NCBI GenBank assembly: GCA_039944855.1
Contig: JBDUXZ010000030.1
Location: 1 to 64,000, forward strand
Direction: 5' to 3'
From: Rhodothermales bacterium
Lineage (GTDB): Bacteria; Bacteroidota; Rhodothermia; Rhodothermales; JANQRZ01
DNA length: 64,000 nt
In this document: positions 8,767-18,503 of the stretch, piece by piece
Numbering within the stretch: position 1 is the stretch's first letter
How the letters are laid out: every line of letters begins with the position of its first letter
Made by a program: the position numbers and the translations under genes
The notes under the pieces: generated by a model
What the model was told of the DNA's origin: nothing
The model's input: the letters and a program-made list of their open reading frames with translations, nothing else
The model's database searches: none

Positions 8767-8767
8767 G

Positions 8768-11700
8768 ATGCGGCGGGCGCTCTCCGTCGCCCTTATTCTA
8801 GCGGGAGCCCTCAGCGGCACGCCAAGCTCCGCCCAGACCAGCGCGCCCGTGACCGGCGCGACCGCCTCCTACGACATCGAACTCGAGGCAGGGCCGAACC
8901 TCGTCGCGCTCCCCGTCGTGCCCGACGCGAACGCCGTCACGGACATCGTGTCGGGCGTGCTCCCCCAGCTCACGCTCGTGCAGAGCAACGCCGGGCAGTA
9001 CTTCATCCCCGCGCAGGGGATCGACGCGCTTGGCACGTGGAACTGGGCGGAGTCGTACAAGATGGTGCTGACCTCCCCGGCAACCCTCACGGTGGAGGGA
9101 CCCGAGATCTTGCCGCAGTTCTCGCCGGTCCTCCTCGAGAACGAGGTGGGGAACTGGGTGCCGTACTTCCGCCGCGAGCCGATGGCCGTGGCAGAAGCGC
9201 TCGCTCCCATCGCTGCGTCCCTCGCCCGTGTGGAAGCCGCCGACGGCCGCTTCTACCAGCCCGGCGACGAGGCTTCCACCCTCGACTCACTCCGCACGGG
9301 GCGGGGCTACAAGATCTGGGTCACGCAGGCCACTACCCTCACGTACCCCGCGAACCCAGCGCAGCCGTCGGATGGATCGACGGTAAACACTCTCGGTGAA
9401 GCGCTTGCGCTGACCGGGCTCACGCCGGGGCAGCAGATCGAGGTGCTCGGGTACTACGCGCCCGGCGACGGCGGCGGCGGCACGTTCCTCGTCACCGACA
9501 GCGGCGAGACGCCCGACGGCGGTCTCGTCTTTGTGCCATATGAGGCACAGGGTGTCCCCACTACCCATACGCGCATCGGCATCAACGCTAGCCACGCTAT
9601 CGGCAACCTCTCTGCGGGACAGGACGTGGTGTTTGGCAGCGTGAGTGTGGACCTCCTCAACCCGAACACGGAAGAACTTCTCCTCACCATCGACGGCAAG
9701 CACCTCCACGGGCATAACGCGTGGCAATCCAAAGATCAGCAGCCCATGTTCGACTACGAAACGGGTTACCTCCACGACTACGCCTACCGTATCTACGCAT
9801 ACTACGATGATCTCTACGGCACTCCCGTCACTACTTATCTGCGGACCACCTATCGCGTGACGACCTCCGACCTCCGCCTCGTCCGTCAAGGCGTAGAGGA
9901 CACGCTGAACGCCCGGTGGTTCGGAGCGAGGACGTACGCCGAGGACCCCGCCTTCGACAACCAGCCTGTCCTCGCCCAGATGATGAACGTGGCGAACGCT
10001 CGTAACGTGACTTCGCCGGGCTCGGTGACAACACTCTACCTTCCTAACATCAACGGGCAGAGCACCGTGTATGAATACTGGGGCTCCATCGAGATGGGCG
10101 ACGGGATGACCCTCGCAGGCGAGGCCGGGACGGAAGTGGTCGAAGCCATCACGACGCTAACGAGCCCTGGACTGGCTCTTGACGATGGCACCTACGTCGT
10201 CCACGATAGCCTCTCTTACACCGTCTCTGGAGACGTGGTGACATACACGTACTACCCCGTTCGCCGCCGCTCCGACGCTACGATCCTGCGAGTGAAGGAT
10301 GACAAGGCCCTCGAGTACGTCCGCCGTTATCGTAATCCCGGTGCTGAGGGGGCCTTGCCTAAGGATGCCAAGTCAGTCCTGAACACAGCCTCCACCGTAA
10401 TCACTAGCGCCCACGACATCATGTACATGGGGCTTGAGAACATCGTGCTCGACGGCAATTGGGAGGGCAACCTCGACGTCTACAACACCACTCTCGACCA
10501 TCTCGAGAGGGAGACGTACCTACGCAATTCCCCCGGCTGGTCCGGTTTCGTGAGCACGAACCATGGAAACAAGGCGATCCCGGTGGGGCAAGAGGTCGTC
10601 GTCCGGAACGCGGAGGTCTCGGGCTATGGGGCGACGGGCCTGCTCGGACACCAGAATGCTACCTGGCAGGGTGAGAACGTCCGCTCGGGGAACGCTGTCT
10701 ACAACCACAACCATTACGGGGCCAACGGGACGTGGGAGAACTACACGATGGAGGGGTTCGGGTGGACCCACGTCGTCTCGAAGGGGGACACCTTCCGCAA
10801 CTTCGTCTACGAAGACGCGGCCGACTCCCCGACGGCCCGCTCCGGTCCTGAGATCATCAACTACCGCAACGATCATGGTCGAGGCTTCGCCCTCGACGGG
10901 TTCTTCTTCGACTTCCGGGGCTCGTCGCAATACTCGGAGATCGTCAACGGGAACGGTAAGCCCATGCAGCAGACGGACGGCGTAGTGATCACCTCCCCAG
11001 ACGTGGGTTTCGCCACGCTCTACAAGCGGAATGGGATCAGCCAGGGGCTCCTCCCCAACAACGACTTCGTGAATATCGACGTGTTCGTGACCCAGAGCGC
11101 GGCGGCCGTAACGGGCTACCTCACCTCTACGGAATCGATCGTCGAGGACGTGCGGTTCGTCTCCGCGAAGCCGGACGGCACTCCGGCACGCACAGGCAGT
11201 CTGGGCGCCTTCCAAGGCGTGATGGGTGGCGGTTCGTCGTGGTTGCAGCCCAAGAACCGTGTTATCCGCGAGGTGGACCTCGCCCTAGGAGGCGCCTCCT
11301 TCGACATTCTCGACCTCAAAGTGAAGGAGAGTCTTGTAGAACCGATGGAGTGGTTCGTCCTCAACTCCAAGTTCAATAACACGAGCGCGGCCATCTTCAA
11401 GGCGAACGGAGCCGCAGCGGGTGAGCTCTACCGCTTGGAGGACCCCGACAACCCGTATGCGAGAGTACTCTTCCGCGACAGCGAGTTCAACGTGCCGCCG
11501 GGTTCCTACTACCTGTGGTATGAGACCTTCCTCACCTTCTCCTACCACGACAACTCCGTAGATCGCCTCACAGGAAAGACGAGTGAGAGTACGGGGACCG
11601 TGAACATGACGGCGGCGGGTGGCGAGACGTTCATCGACGTGGACCCCGACCTCTGGTGGGTCCCGATGCAGGCGGAGTACGTGACGTACACGGGGCACGA

Positions 11701-11914
11701 TGCTGGCCTCGTGGCCTCCGTGGCCCCGGTGTGCTCCGGTATGATAAAGGCATTCGGCCTCCCTACTAGCAACAGCGACGACAAGCGGGATTGCAACCTC
11801 CGCTTCACGTTCACGGGAGCGCTCACCGCAGGTGAACAGGTGACGTTCGACTGGACGGCGGCGGTGCAACCGTGGCCCAACGGGGTGACAGTGCCCGATA
11901 CGAGTGGATGGTAG
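8768..11914 (+). CDS. Large secreted beta-helix-like surface protein
   Basis: About 1048 residues. The ATG at 8768 gives a clean signal peptide (MRRALSVALILAGALSG...SSAQ); an in-frame ATG at 8717 would lengthen it. The N-terminal 180 residues contain two related segments (GPNLVALPVVPDANAV...; YKMVLTSPATLTVEG, then YKIWVTQATTLTYP). The central region has short Asn/Gly-rich strands (VVVRNAEVSGYGATGLLGHQNATWQGENV, split as seen over about 10606-10680) typical of parallel beta-helix, pectate-lyase-like proteins. No FPNPF-type sorting tail is present. It may bind or cleave polysaccharide at the cell surface, next to the glycan locus. The exact activity is unknown. A strong terminator follows. Confidence 0.7.
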   Translation: MRRALSVALILAGALSGTPSSAQTSAPVTGATASYDIELEAGPNLVALPVVPDANAVTDIVSGVLPQLTLVQSNAGQYFIPAQGIDALGTWNWAESYKMVLTSPATLTVEGPEILPQFSPVLLENEVGNWVPYFRREPMAVAEALAPIAASLARVEAADGRFYQPGDEASTLDSLRTGRGYKIWVTQATTLTYPANPAQPSDGSTVNTLGEALALTGLTPGQQIEVLGYYAPGDGGGGTFLVTDSGETPDGGLVFVPYEAQGVPTTHTRIGINASHAIGNLSAGQDVVFGSVSVDLLNPNTEELLLTIDGKHLHGHNAWQSKDQQPMFDYETGYLHDYAYRIYAYYDDLYGTPVTTYLRTTYRVTTSDLRLVRQGVEDTLNARWFGARTYAEDPAFDNQPVLAQMMNVANARNVTSPGSVTTLYLPNINGQSTVYEYWGSIEMGDGMTLAGEAGTEVVEAITTLTSPGLALDDGTYVVHDSLSYTVSGDVVTYTYYPVRRRSDATILRVKDDKALEYVRRYRNPGAEGALPKDAKSVLNTASTVITSAHDIMYMGLENIVLDGNWEGNLDVYNTTLDHLERETYLRNSPGWSGFVSTNHGNKAIPVGQEVVVRNAEVSGYGATGLLGHQNATWQGENVRSGNAVYNHNHYGANGTWENYTMEGFGWTHVVSKGDTFRNFVYEDAADSPTARSGPEIINYRNDHGRGFALDGFFFDFRGSSQYSEIVNGNGKPMQQTDGVVITSPDVGFATLYKRNGISQGLLPNNDFVNIDVFVTQSAAAVTGYLTSTESIVEDVRFVSAKPDGTPARTGSLGAFQGVMGGGSSWLQPKNRVIREVDLALGGASFDILDLKVKESLVEPMEWFVLNSKFNNTSAAIFKANGAAAGELYRLEDPDNPYARVLFRDSEFNVPPGSYYLWYETFLTFSYHDNSVDRLTGKTSESTGTVNMTAAGGETFIDVDPDLWWVPMQAEYVTYTGHDAGLVASVAPVCSGMIKAFGLPTSNSDDKRDCNLRFTFTGALTAGEQVTFDWTAAVQPWPNGVTVPDTSGW

Positions 11915-12065
11915 CGATGGTAACCCTTACCGGCTCAACATGACGACTGAGAAACGATTGGGGAAACAACCACGGCATGCCCATGCCGTCCGCCGGAACC
12001 ACTCTAGCAGGCGGGTCGCTCGTTGGAGGAAGTTTGCCACCACCGCCCACTCTCGGGCTGCAGCG

Positions 12066-12110
12066 CGGCCCGTATCGTGCTGATCCAGCCGATACGGGCC
12101 GTCTTTTATT
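12066..12110 (+). terminator. Strong rho-independent terminator
   Basis: CGGCCCGTATCG (12066-12077) and CGATACGGGCCG (12090-12101) pair perfectly over 12 bp with a 12-nt loop, followed by tcttttatt. The T-run is on the + strand, so it ends the transcript of the beta-helix protein. The reverse strand has no T-run after the stem. Confidence 0.9.
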
Positions 12111-12185
12111 CCCGATCGCTGCTGCGTACAGCCAAGAGAACAAGCGGACTTCGGATTGGGCGCCCTCGTGCCACGGAGCCGAGCG

Positions 12186-14301
12186 TCACCGCACGGGCTG
12201 GGCGCTCGGCGCATCGTCGACGGGCGTGCCCCGGAGCGGGCCATCTCCGAGCTCCCCCCCGAGCGCGTCGGCCAACGCTGGCGCGAGCGTGGCCGCGAAC
12301 GCCGCCGTGAAGTGGTTGTCGTCGCGGAACGTGACCACGCCGTCGCGGACGGGCTCGCATGCTTCGTCAGGGCAGACGGCCTCGCTGAGGTCCACCTCCC
12401 GCACGCCTTCCACGCGCCGCGCCGCGGCGGACTGCGCCTCGATAGCGGCGGCGTACGGGCTCTCCCGCGAGAACGCGCACGCCTCGGTCCCGTCGCCTCG
12501 CCAGGTCTTGCGCGAGAGGCAGGCCGGGAGGGCGAAGCCCGGCCTCGGCGTGTCGCGGAGGTGGACGACCCGCCCGCCGGCCTCGGCGCTCACGGCTGCG
12601 ACGCGCCGGTAGAACGCCGTCGTCGGCTCCGACCACGTCCCGTCCGCGTACTCGTCTTCCGTGGCTGCGGAGGAGACGACGACGAGGGCGGGGCTGAGCT
12701 CGCCCACGCGCACGACCGTCTTGTCCCGCCAGATAGAGCACTCGTCGTGGAAGCGACCGAGCGTGTCCGACCACTCCCGCGTATCGACCATGTCGCAGCC
12801 GGAGTGGGTGAGCGTGACGAGGTGCCACCCCTCGAGCTCCGCTGCCAGCGTCATGGCAGGTAACCAGTGGTCGGCGTGGCTGTCGCCGAGGAGCAGGACG
12901 ACGGGGCCGCTCTCGTCGCCGAACTCGCACTCGATGACGTCCGTCTCCGTCATCCCGCCGATACAGCCCTCGGCCCCTTCGCCGTAGCGATCGAGCACGG
13001 CCGCGGCGTACGCCTGCTGCTCTGGGGAGCCCGCCGCTTCCCCAGCGAGGTGCCCCCAGCCAAGCGCGAGCCCGACGCCGAACGCCGTGAGCATCCCGGC
13101 CAGCGCGAGCCCCCGCCCGCTCCGCTCGGCCAAGAACCGGTGGTGTCGCACGGGGTCCTCCACGAGCCGGTACGACGCCTCGGCGAGCACGAGCGAGCCC
13201 GCCGCGAACGCGAGCCGCTGCCACAGCGGGAGGTGGCCGAGCATCCCCGCCGCGAAGACGAGCACGGGCCAGTGCCAGAGGTACCACGAGTAGGAGAGCC
13301 GGCCGAGCTCCTGCAACGGCCGCCACGCCAGTGCCCTCGCCAGCGACGTGTCGGTACGTGCGGTCCCGGCACGCAGCGCGAGCACGGTAGCTACGGCGGG
13401 GAGGAGCGCAGCGAAGCCGGGGAAGGGCGTGCGGGCGGAGTAGAGGCACCCGGCCACGAGGATGCCAGCGAGCCCGAGCCATCCGAGCCAGCGCGAGGCC
13501 GCCGGTACCTCCTCGAGCGAGCCGAACCGCCACCCGCTAGCGTCCCGCGTGAGCCGGGGCACCATCGCACCGAGGGCGCCGAGGCCGAACTCCCACGCCC
13601 GCGTGGGCGAGCCGAAGAAGGCCCAGTGCGTGCGGAGCGTGCCCATGAGGTAGAGCGTGAGGGCGAACGAGACCACGCACACGGCCACCATAACCCAGAT
13701 CAATCGGCGCTGGCTGATCGCACTCGGCGCTCCTCCGGACGGCGCTCCCGACCCCCTGCGTCGGACGCCGGTGAGCGCGAGGAGGACGAGCACGGGCCAG
13801 ACGAAGTAGAACTGCTCCTCGACGGAGAGCGACCACGTGTGGAGGAGCGGGTTCGTCTCGGCCTCGGCCGCGAGGTAGTCCGTGGCGCCGGCGGCGAAGT
13901 GGAAGTTGGAGAAGTAGCCGGCCGTCGCGACGGCGGTGTCCGCGATCGGCCCCTGCTCCAACGGGCTGTAGAACACGAAGGCGAACGCTGTCACCGCGAC
14001 GAGGAGCACGGCCATCGCCGGGAGGAGCCGGCGCGCGCGTCGGGCGTAGAACCGCCGGAGGTCGACGGTCCCCGTTCGCACGACCTCGGCGGCGAGGATG
14101 CCCGTGATGAGGTAGCCCGAGAGGACGAAGAAGACGTCGACGCCGACGTAGCCGCCGGCGAATCCGGGGACGCCGGCGTGGTAGAGCACGACGAGGAGGA
14201 CGGCGATCCCGCGGAGCCCCTCGATGTCCTGCCGGAATGGGGGGGCGGGGCTTCGGGAGCGCGGCGTGGGCGTGGCGCGGCGCGGCGGCGACGGGGCTCA
14301 T
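12186..14301 (-). CDS. Acyltransferase_3 (OafA-like) with SGNH domain, 5' frameshift at G7 tract
   Basis: This is a membrane O-acyltransferase with about ten hydrophobic segments, including GGYVGVDVFFVLSGYLITG, and a C-terminal SGNH domain (GDSHADHW and DDNHFTAAFA catalytic blocks). The family's conserved R-x10-H motif reads GLRGIAVLLVVLYHAG, but the only in-frame start, a GTG at 14189, lies after that Arg. The ATG at 14301 (MSPVAAAPRHAH...) is in another frame. Removing one base from the G7 run at 14239-14245 joins them into one natural N-terminus. The gene is therefore frameshifted, phase-variable or affected by a homopolymer error. It would acylate a glycan residue. It is the last gene of the leftward polysaccharide array. 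Confidence 0.85.
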
Positions 14302-14321
14302 AGAGCGGGGCTAGGGTTGGG

Positions 14322-14368
14322 TACGACCTGTCGTTAGGGATACGACCTATCGAGGAGAGGATAGGTCG
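14322..14368. promoter_or_regulatory. Inverted and direct repeats upstream of acyltransferase
   Basis: CGACCTATC (14343-14351) and GATAGGTCG (14360-14368) form a perfect 9-bp inverted repeat with an 8-nt spacer. The left arm is part of TACGACCTATCG, which nearly repeats TACGACCTGTCG at 14322-14333. It lies 20-70 bp upstream of the acyltransferase ATG, in a 320-bp gap, and looks like an operator. The regulator is unknown. Confidence 0.45.
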
Positions 14369-14624
14369 CAACCACCTATCCATCCTATGCCTTGCCCCTG
14401 TTACGCCTACGCTTTGTCGTCCCACCGCTACGGCTTGCCGCTCCTCATCCACTTGCCCCGTCGTCACGTTACCTGCTGCAAGGTATCGCCTGAACCAGTG
14501 GCAGGCACCACGGCCTAGGCGCCGAGCAGGCGCCCGCACGCCACGACGCAGACGAGTATCCTCGGCCGCACGCTACGCCGCCCACGCGCCGAGCGTCTGT
14601 AATACGAGAGCCACGTGCTCCGCG

Positions 14625-15587
14625 TCAGGATGTCACCTGCAGGTAGGCCGCGCTCGGGAAGTGGCCCGGCGTGGTCTCCAGCCCCTCGTCGTTGCCGGCC
14701 GGCCGGTAGTTGGGAAGCAGCGTCGCGAGCTCGGCGGGCGCAGCGTAGTGGAGCATCGCGAGCGAGGCGCGGAGGGCGAACCGGCTGTTGTAGGCGAGGA
14801 AGGCGTGCAGAAGCACGCTCTCGTGGGGGAAGACGAGCGCGGAGTCCAGCGTGTTGCGGTCGTAGTCGTACGGGAAGGTGATGTCGTGGAAGTGGGCCCA
14901 AGCGCCCTCCTTCAGCCGAGGCAGCATCTCCAGGATGATCCGGCTGACCTCGCCGGCCGGACCGAGCGTGTGCGTCGAGTCCACGAAGAACAGGAGGTCG
15001 TTGCCCAGCGCGCTGATCCGGTCGAGGTCGACGAGTTCGACCTTCTGCTCAATGAGCGTGACCTTCCCCTCCCGCGTCAGGCGCTTGAGGTACCCCGTCG
15101 GGTACGGGTCGACGCAGATGATCTCGGGGGTGTAGCCGGCATCCTCGGCCGCCATCAGGCAGAGGGCCGTCGAGACACCGCAGCCGATCTGGAAGATCTG
15201 CCGCGGCCGCTTCGAGCGGACGAAGGCGTAGAGGAAGTCGGCCTCGATAGGCCCGTAGCCCGTCTCGCCGTTCTCCTCGGAGGCCCGGCGGCGCAGCTCC
15301 CCCGCCCGCACCCGCTCGACGAGCTCTGGCGTGCAGACCTCGCGGACGAAGGCGAGCTGCCCCTCGGCGTCCGCCCCCTCGACGCCGATCATCGAGAAGG
15401 GGCTCTTCCAGTGGTCGGACTGCCGGAGCAACCGGACGTCGGGGATCTCGGAGTAGAAGTGGCGAGGCAGCACGTCGAAGCCGAGGCGCTGCCCGCTCTC
15501 GAACAGGCGGCGCAGCCCAGACTTCAGGGCGTTCTTCAGGGTTCTGTTCAAAGCGGAGTATCGTTGAAGGACCGGGGCGCCCTTCAT
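14625..15587 (-). CDS. SAM-dependent methyltransferase-like protein
   Basis: A 320-residue protein with a class I methyltransferase core: FQIGCGVSTALCLMAAEDAG (SAM-binding Gly motif), an acidic residue after the next strand (IICVDPYP), then FFVDSTHTLGPAGEVSRI and AWAHFHDITFPYDYDR, resembling the Methyltransf_24 arrangement. Such enzymes in polysaccharide loci methylate sugar residues or caps, but the substrate cannot be read from sequence. It lies between the acyltransferase and a GT4 gene on the same strand. The TGA-ATG gap to the upstream gene is about 28 bp. Confidence 0.75.
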   Translation of the reverse strand: MKGAPVLQRYSALNRTLKNALKSGLRRLFESGQRLGFDVLPRHFYSEIPDVRLLRQSDHWKSPFSMIGVEGADAEGQLAFVREVCTPELVERVRAGELRRRASEENGETGYGPIEADFLYAFVRSKRPRQIFQIGCGVSTALCLMAAEDAGYTPEIICVDPYPTGYLKRLTREGKVTLIEQKVELVDLDRISALGNDLLFFVDSTHTLGPAGEVSRIILEMLPRLKEGAWAHFHDITFPYDYDRNTLDSALVFPHESVLLHAFLAYNSRFALRASLAMLHYAAPAELATLLPNYRPAGNDEGLETTPGHFPSAAYLQVTS

Positions 15588-15615
15588 CGGGCACCGGAAT
15601 CAGAGAAGAGGAAAG

Positions 15616-16893
15616 CTACACGGCCACAGGCTCGACGGGCTCCTGTGCATCGTTCGGCTTGCCGACGCGCTCGAACATCCGCTCCCACATCGCGCACGCT
15701 ACCTCATGCTCGTAGCGATTCAAGAATGCAGCACGGGCGCGGGCGCCCTGCTCGGCGCGGAAGCCGTCGTCGTCACAGAGCCGAAGGAGGTTGTCGACAA
15801 GTTGACTCGTTGCCGCTTTCCCCTCGCGGTCATAGTCAACGACAAAACCGATCTGCTCGTCGAGGATCGTCTGTGCCGGCTCGGACGCTTCGGGGCCGAC
15901 CATCACCACGGGCAGGCCGGCGGCCATGATGCCGTAGAGCTTGCCCGGCACCGCGATCCCGGACATGTCGCTCCGCAACGTGAGGAGGTGGGCGCTCGGG
16001 GCGGTCAGCGAGTAGCGGAGCTGCTCGCGCGGGAGGTAGTCGAGGTAGCGGAAATTCTCGATCCCGTGCGACTCGGCGAAGGCGACGATCTCTTTCTTAC
16101 GCGGGCCGGACCCGATGAAGAGAAAGAACAGCTCGGGGTGATCCTTCAGCGCCTGCATCGCGCCGAGCACCTCGTCGAAGCGGTGCGCGAGGCCGGCGTT
16201 GCCGGAGTACATCACGACGCATTTGTCGCGGAGCCCCCACTCGTCGAGGAGCGGGTTCTCCTCGTGGGGCAGCGGCTCCACCTCGTCTTTCCTGCTCCAG
16301 ACGGGGATCGTGTGCAGCCGCTCGCGGCGGACGCCCTTCGCTTCGAGCCGCCGCTTCATATACGCGCCGAGGTCCACGACGAAGTCGGCGTTGCGATAGC
16401 CGAAGTCGTTGAGCCCGTGGAGGACGCGGGAGAGCGGGCTCCCCTCCGTGATCATCCCCACGGCCTCTTCGGCGTCGGGGTGGAGGTCCATCGACCAGAT
16501 CCCGTAGCGCTGCCCGCGCAGCTGCTTCAGCACGGCCCCGACGCAGCCGAGGAGCGGCGGCGTCGTCAGCATCACGAGGTAGTCGTGGTGCCGCGCGCGG
16601 AGGACGCGGAGGATCGCTTTGAGGTAAAAGCTGGCGTAGTCGGCGATGCGGCCGAGGTGGGAGCCGCGGCCGAACCCCGTCCCACGGACGCGGTAGATGC
16701 GGACGCCGTTGTGCACCTCCTCGGCCGGTACGTCGAGCTCGCCGGCGAGGTACTTCGCCCGGCTGCACAGCACGCTCACGTCGTAACCCTCGGTCGCGAG
16801 GTGCTCGGCGAGGTCCGTGAGGTGCTGGCCCGTCGAGGCGAAGTCGGGCCAGTAGTGCTGGTTGACGAAGAGAAGAGACGGCCGATCGGGCAT
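15616..16893 (-). CDS. Glycosyltransferase family 4 (WbuB/WcaI-like)
   Basis: A 425-residue GT-B enzyme. The N-terminus LLFVNQHYWPDFASTGQHLTDLAEHLATEG is typical of WbuB/WcaI-type transferases (seen over 16780-16880). The donor-binding half includes VVMYSGNAGLAHRFDEVL, FLFIGSGPRKKEI and PGKLYGIMAAGLPVVMVG. It would transfer a nucleotide-activated sugar (often deoxy or N-acetyl sugars in this subgroup) to a lipid-linked acceptor on the cytoplasmic side. Its neighbours are all polysaccharide genes on the same strand. Confidence 0.88.
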   Translation of the reverse strand: MPDRPSLLFVNQHYWPDFASTGQHLTDLAEHLATEGYDVSVLCSRAKYLAGELDVPAEEVHNGVRIYRVRGTGFGRGSHLGRIADYASFYLKAILRVLRARHHDYLVMLTTPPLLGCVGAVLKQLRGQRYGIWSMDLHPDAEEAVGMITEGSPLSRVLHGLNDFGYRNADFVVDLGAYMKRRLEAKGVRRERLHTIPVWSRKDEVEPLPHEENPLLDEWGLRDKCVVMYSGNAGLAHRFDEVLGAMQALKDHPELFFLFIGSGPRKKEIVAFAESHGIENFRYLDYLPREQLRYSLTAPSAHLLTLRSDMSGIAVPGKLYGIMAAGLPVVMVGPEASEPAQTILDEQIGFVVDYDREGKAATSQLVDNLLRLCDDDGFRAEQGARARAAFLNRYEHEVACAMWERMFERVGKPNDAQEPVEPVAV

Positions 16894-16935
16894 AAACGCG
16901 GTTAGAGTCGATAAGAGGTAGAGGTGGACAGAGGG

Positions 16936-17769
16936 CTACAACGACACGTCGGCGGCGCGGAGTCGCTGCTCTTTCATCTTGACGACCGTCATGTATTCGT
17001 ACGTCGATAGCAGGCGGCAATACGTGTACCCGGCGGCCCCGTCGAGGAAACCGAGGCGAAGAAAGTACATGTAGAGAAACCGCAGGGTGGGCCTGAAGGG
17101 CAAACGTGCCGCGATCTGTTTGAGCGTGCGGCGGCGGCGGGTACCGTTGCCAGAGGCCAGGCCCCGCCAATCGATTCTGCCTTCGGCCGCCTCCTCGAGC
17201 GCCTGGCGCGCCTCGGCCGTGGAGTAGCGGTTGTGCCTCTCGAACCAGTCTTCCAGTCCCTTCGAGAAGGAGTAATGGAGCAGGGGATGTTCGAGCGTGC
17301 CGATGCGCTCGGGCAGCAGCGCCTCGCGCTGCCCGTGACCGACCTGCACGAACGAGAGGGCCTCGCGCCGTCCGAGCCGCACTTGGTAGGTCGGGTACAT
17401 CCCAGCATGCCGAAGCCACTGCCCGTGCAGCATCATCTTCGAGGGTACCTGGTAGGCATCCTTGCTCTCGTCTCCGATCACTCGGAACAGCTCGTCGTGT
17501 AGCTTCGGCGTGACGACCTCATCGGCGTCGAGGTGGAGCACCCACTCATGACGGAGACCTCCCTCGGTGAGGCCAAAGTTGCGCTGCCCAGCGAAGTTGT
17601 CGAAGCGGCGCTGCAGCACGCGCGCACCCCACGCCTCGGCGATTTCGACCGTCCGATCCGCGCTGAACGAGTCGACCACGAGGACGTCGTCGGCCCATGT
17701 GATTGCATCGAGGCACCGGGGGAGGTTCGCCTCCTCGTTGAGGGTGAGGATCAGGACGGAGATAGACAT
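16936..17769 (-). CDS. Glycosyltransferase family 2 (WaaE/KdtX-like)
   Basis: A 277-residue GT-A transferase. It has SVLILTLNEEANLPRCL, the donor-site VVDSFSADRTVEIAE, the F-AGQRNFGL block and LHLDADEVV (a D-x-D-type metal site), characteristic of the LPS-core beta-glucosyltransferase WaaE/KdtX group. The C-terminal helix FLDGAAGYTYCRLLSTYEYM is also typical of this group. It starts 1 bp after the upstream acetyltransferase gene, so the two are probably translated together. The acceptor is unknown. Confidence 0.88.
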   Translation of the reverse strand: MSISVLILTLNEEANLPRCLDAITWADDVLVVDSFSADRTVEIAEAWGARVLQRRFDNFAGQRNFGLTEGGLRHEWVLHLDADEVVTPKLHDELFRVIGDESKDAYQVPSKMMLHGQWLRHAGMYPTYQVRLGRREALSFVQVGHGQREALLPERIGTLEHPLLHYSFSKGLEDWFERHNRYSTAEARQALEEAAEGRIDWRGLASGNGTRRRRTLKQIAARLPFRPTLRFLYMYFLRLGFLDGAAGYTYCRLLSTYEYMTVVKMKEQRLRAADVSL

Positions 17770-17770
17770 G

Positions 17771-18394
17771 CTAGCGGCGCGGCGTGGGAGAAGCGCCGCT
17801 TACAGGGGTATCGTTCATCTCGCGGCGTTTGACGGGGACGGCTGGGTTGCCGGCCACAATCACCCAGGGCTCGACGTCACGCGTCGCCACGGCCGCCGCA
17901 CCGACGATGGCCCCCTCGCCCACGGTGATTCCCGGCCCGACGAACGCGTCGGCACAGATCCACGCCTGCGACCCGATCGTGATCGGCGGCTTGAGGAGGG
18001 GGAGATCGGACTGACGGTAATCGTGCGTACCGGCGCAGACGTGAGCGCGGTGCGAGATCGTCGCCCGCTCGCCGATGGTGACCGGACCGAGGTTGTAGAT
18101 CAACACGTCCTCTCCAATGGCGCTCCAAGCCCCCACGGCAAGGTTCCACGGCATGTACACCTGCGTGGAATTATAGAGGTGGACGTGGGGCCCTACCGTG
18201 GCGCCGAAGAGTCGGAGCACGAACCGCCGCCACCCGAAGAAGGGACGCGGGCTAAACCGGACGAGGTACTTCCCTACCATCCACAACACGCGCAGCCCCA
18301 TCTCTCTCCGGCTGTATTTCTTCGCCGTTCGGTTCGTCTGGATATCGAGGGTGTCGGGTTCCGGCATGGGGGTAGGAGCGGGCGATCGCGACAT
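17771..18394 (-). CDS. WcaF-like hexapeptide O-acetyltransferase
   Basis: About 207 residues from the ATG at 18394; in-frame ATGs at 18403 and 18442 also exist. It has a left-handed beta-helix of hexapeptide repeats (VGPHVHLYNSTQVYMPW, IGEDVLIYNLGPVTIGERATI, ITVGEGAIVGAAAVATRDV; seen over 17860-18230) and the AHVCAGTHDY loop with the catalytic His. The closing VIVAGNPAVPVKRR is typical of colanic-acid WcaF-like acetyltransferases. It probably acetylates a sugar with acetyl-CoA in the cytoplasm. It is followed 1 bp later by the GT2 gene. Confidence 0.88.
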   Translation of the reverse strand: MSRSPAPTPMPEPDTLDIQTNRTAKKYSRREMGLRVLWMVGKYLVRFSPRPFFGWRRFVLRLFGATVGPHVHLYNSTQVYMPWNLAVGAWSAIGEDVLIYNLGPVTIGERATISHRAHVCAGTHDYRQSDLPLLKPPITIGSQAWICADAFVGPGITVGEGAIVGAAAVATRDVEPWVIVAGNPAVPVKRREMNDTPVSGASPTPRR

Positions 18395-18503
18395 GGTACG
18401 CATGATACGGTACGTGCACACGGAGCTAAAGCGGTGCCGCATCGCCGGTTCTCGTTCTTGACCTGCTCTCCGTTATCTCTGCATTACGTCACGTCCCTTT
18501 GCG

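Noticed and set aside
8438-8767. N-terminal extension of the beta-helix protein
   Set aside because: The extension has no domain and would place the signal peptide about 110 residues inside the protein.
12186-14189. GTG at 14189 as the real start of the acyltransferase
   Set aside because: It would remove the conserved Arg and most of the first membrane segment; an upstream frame joined through the G7 tract gives a normal family N-terminus.
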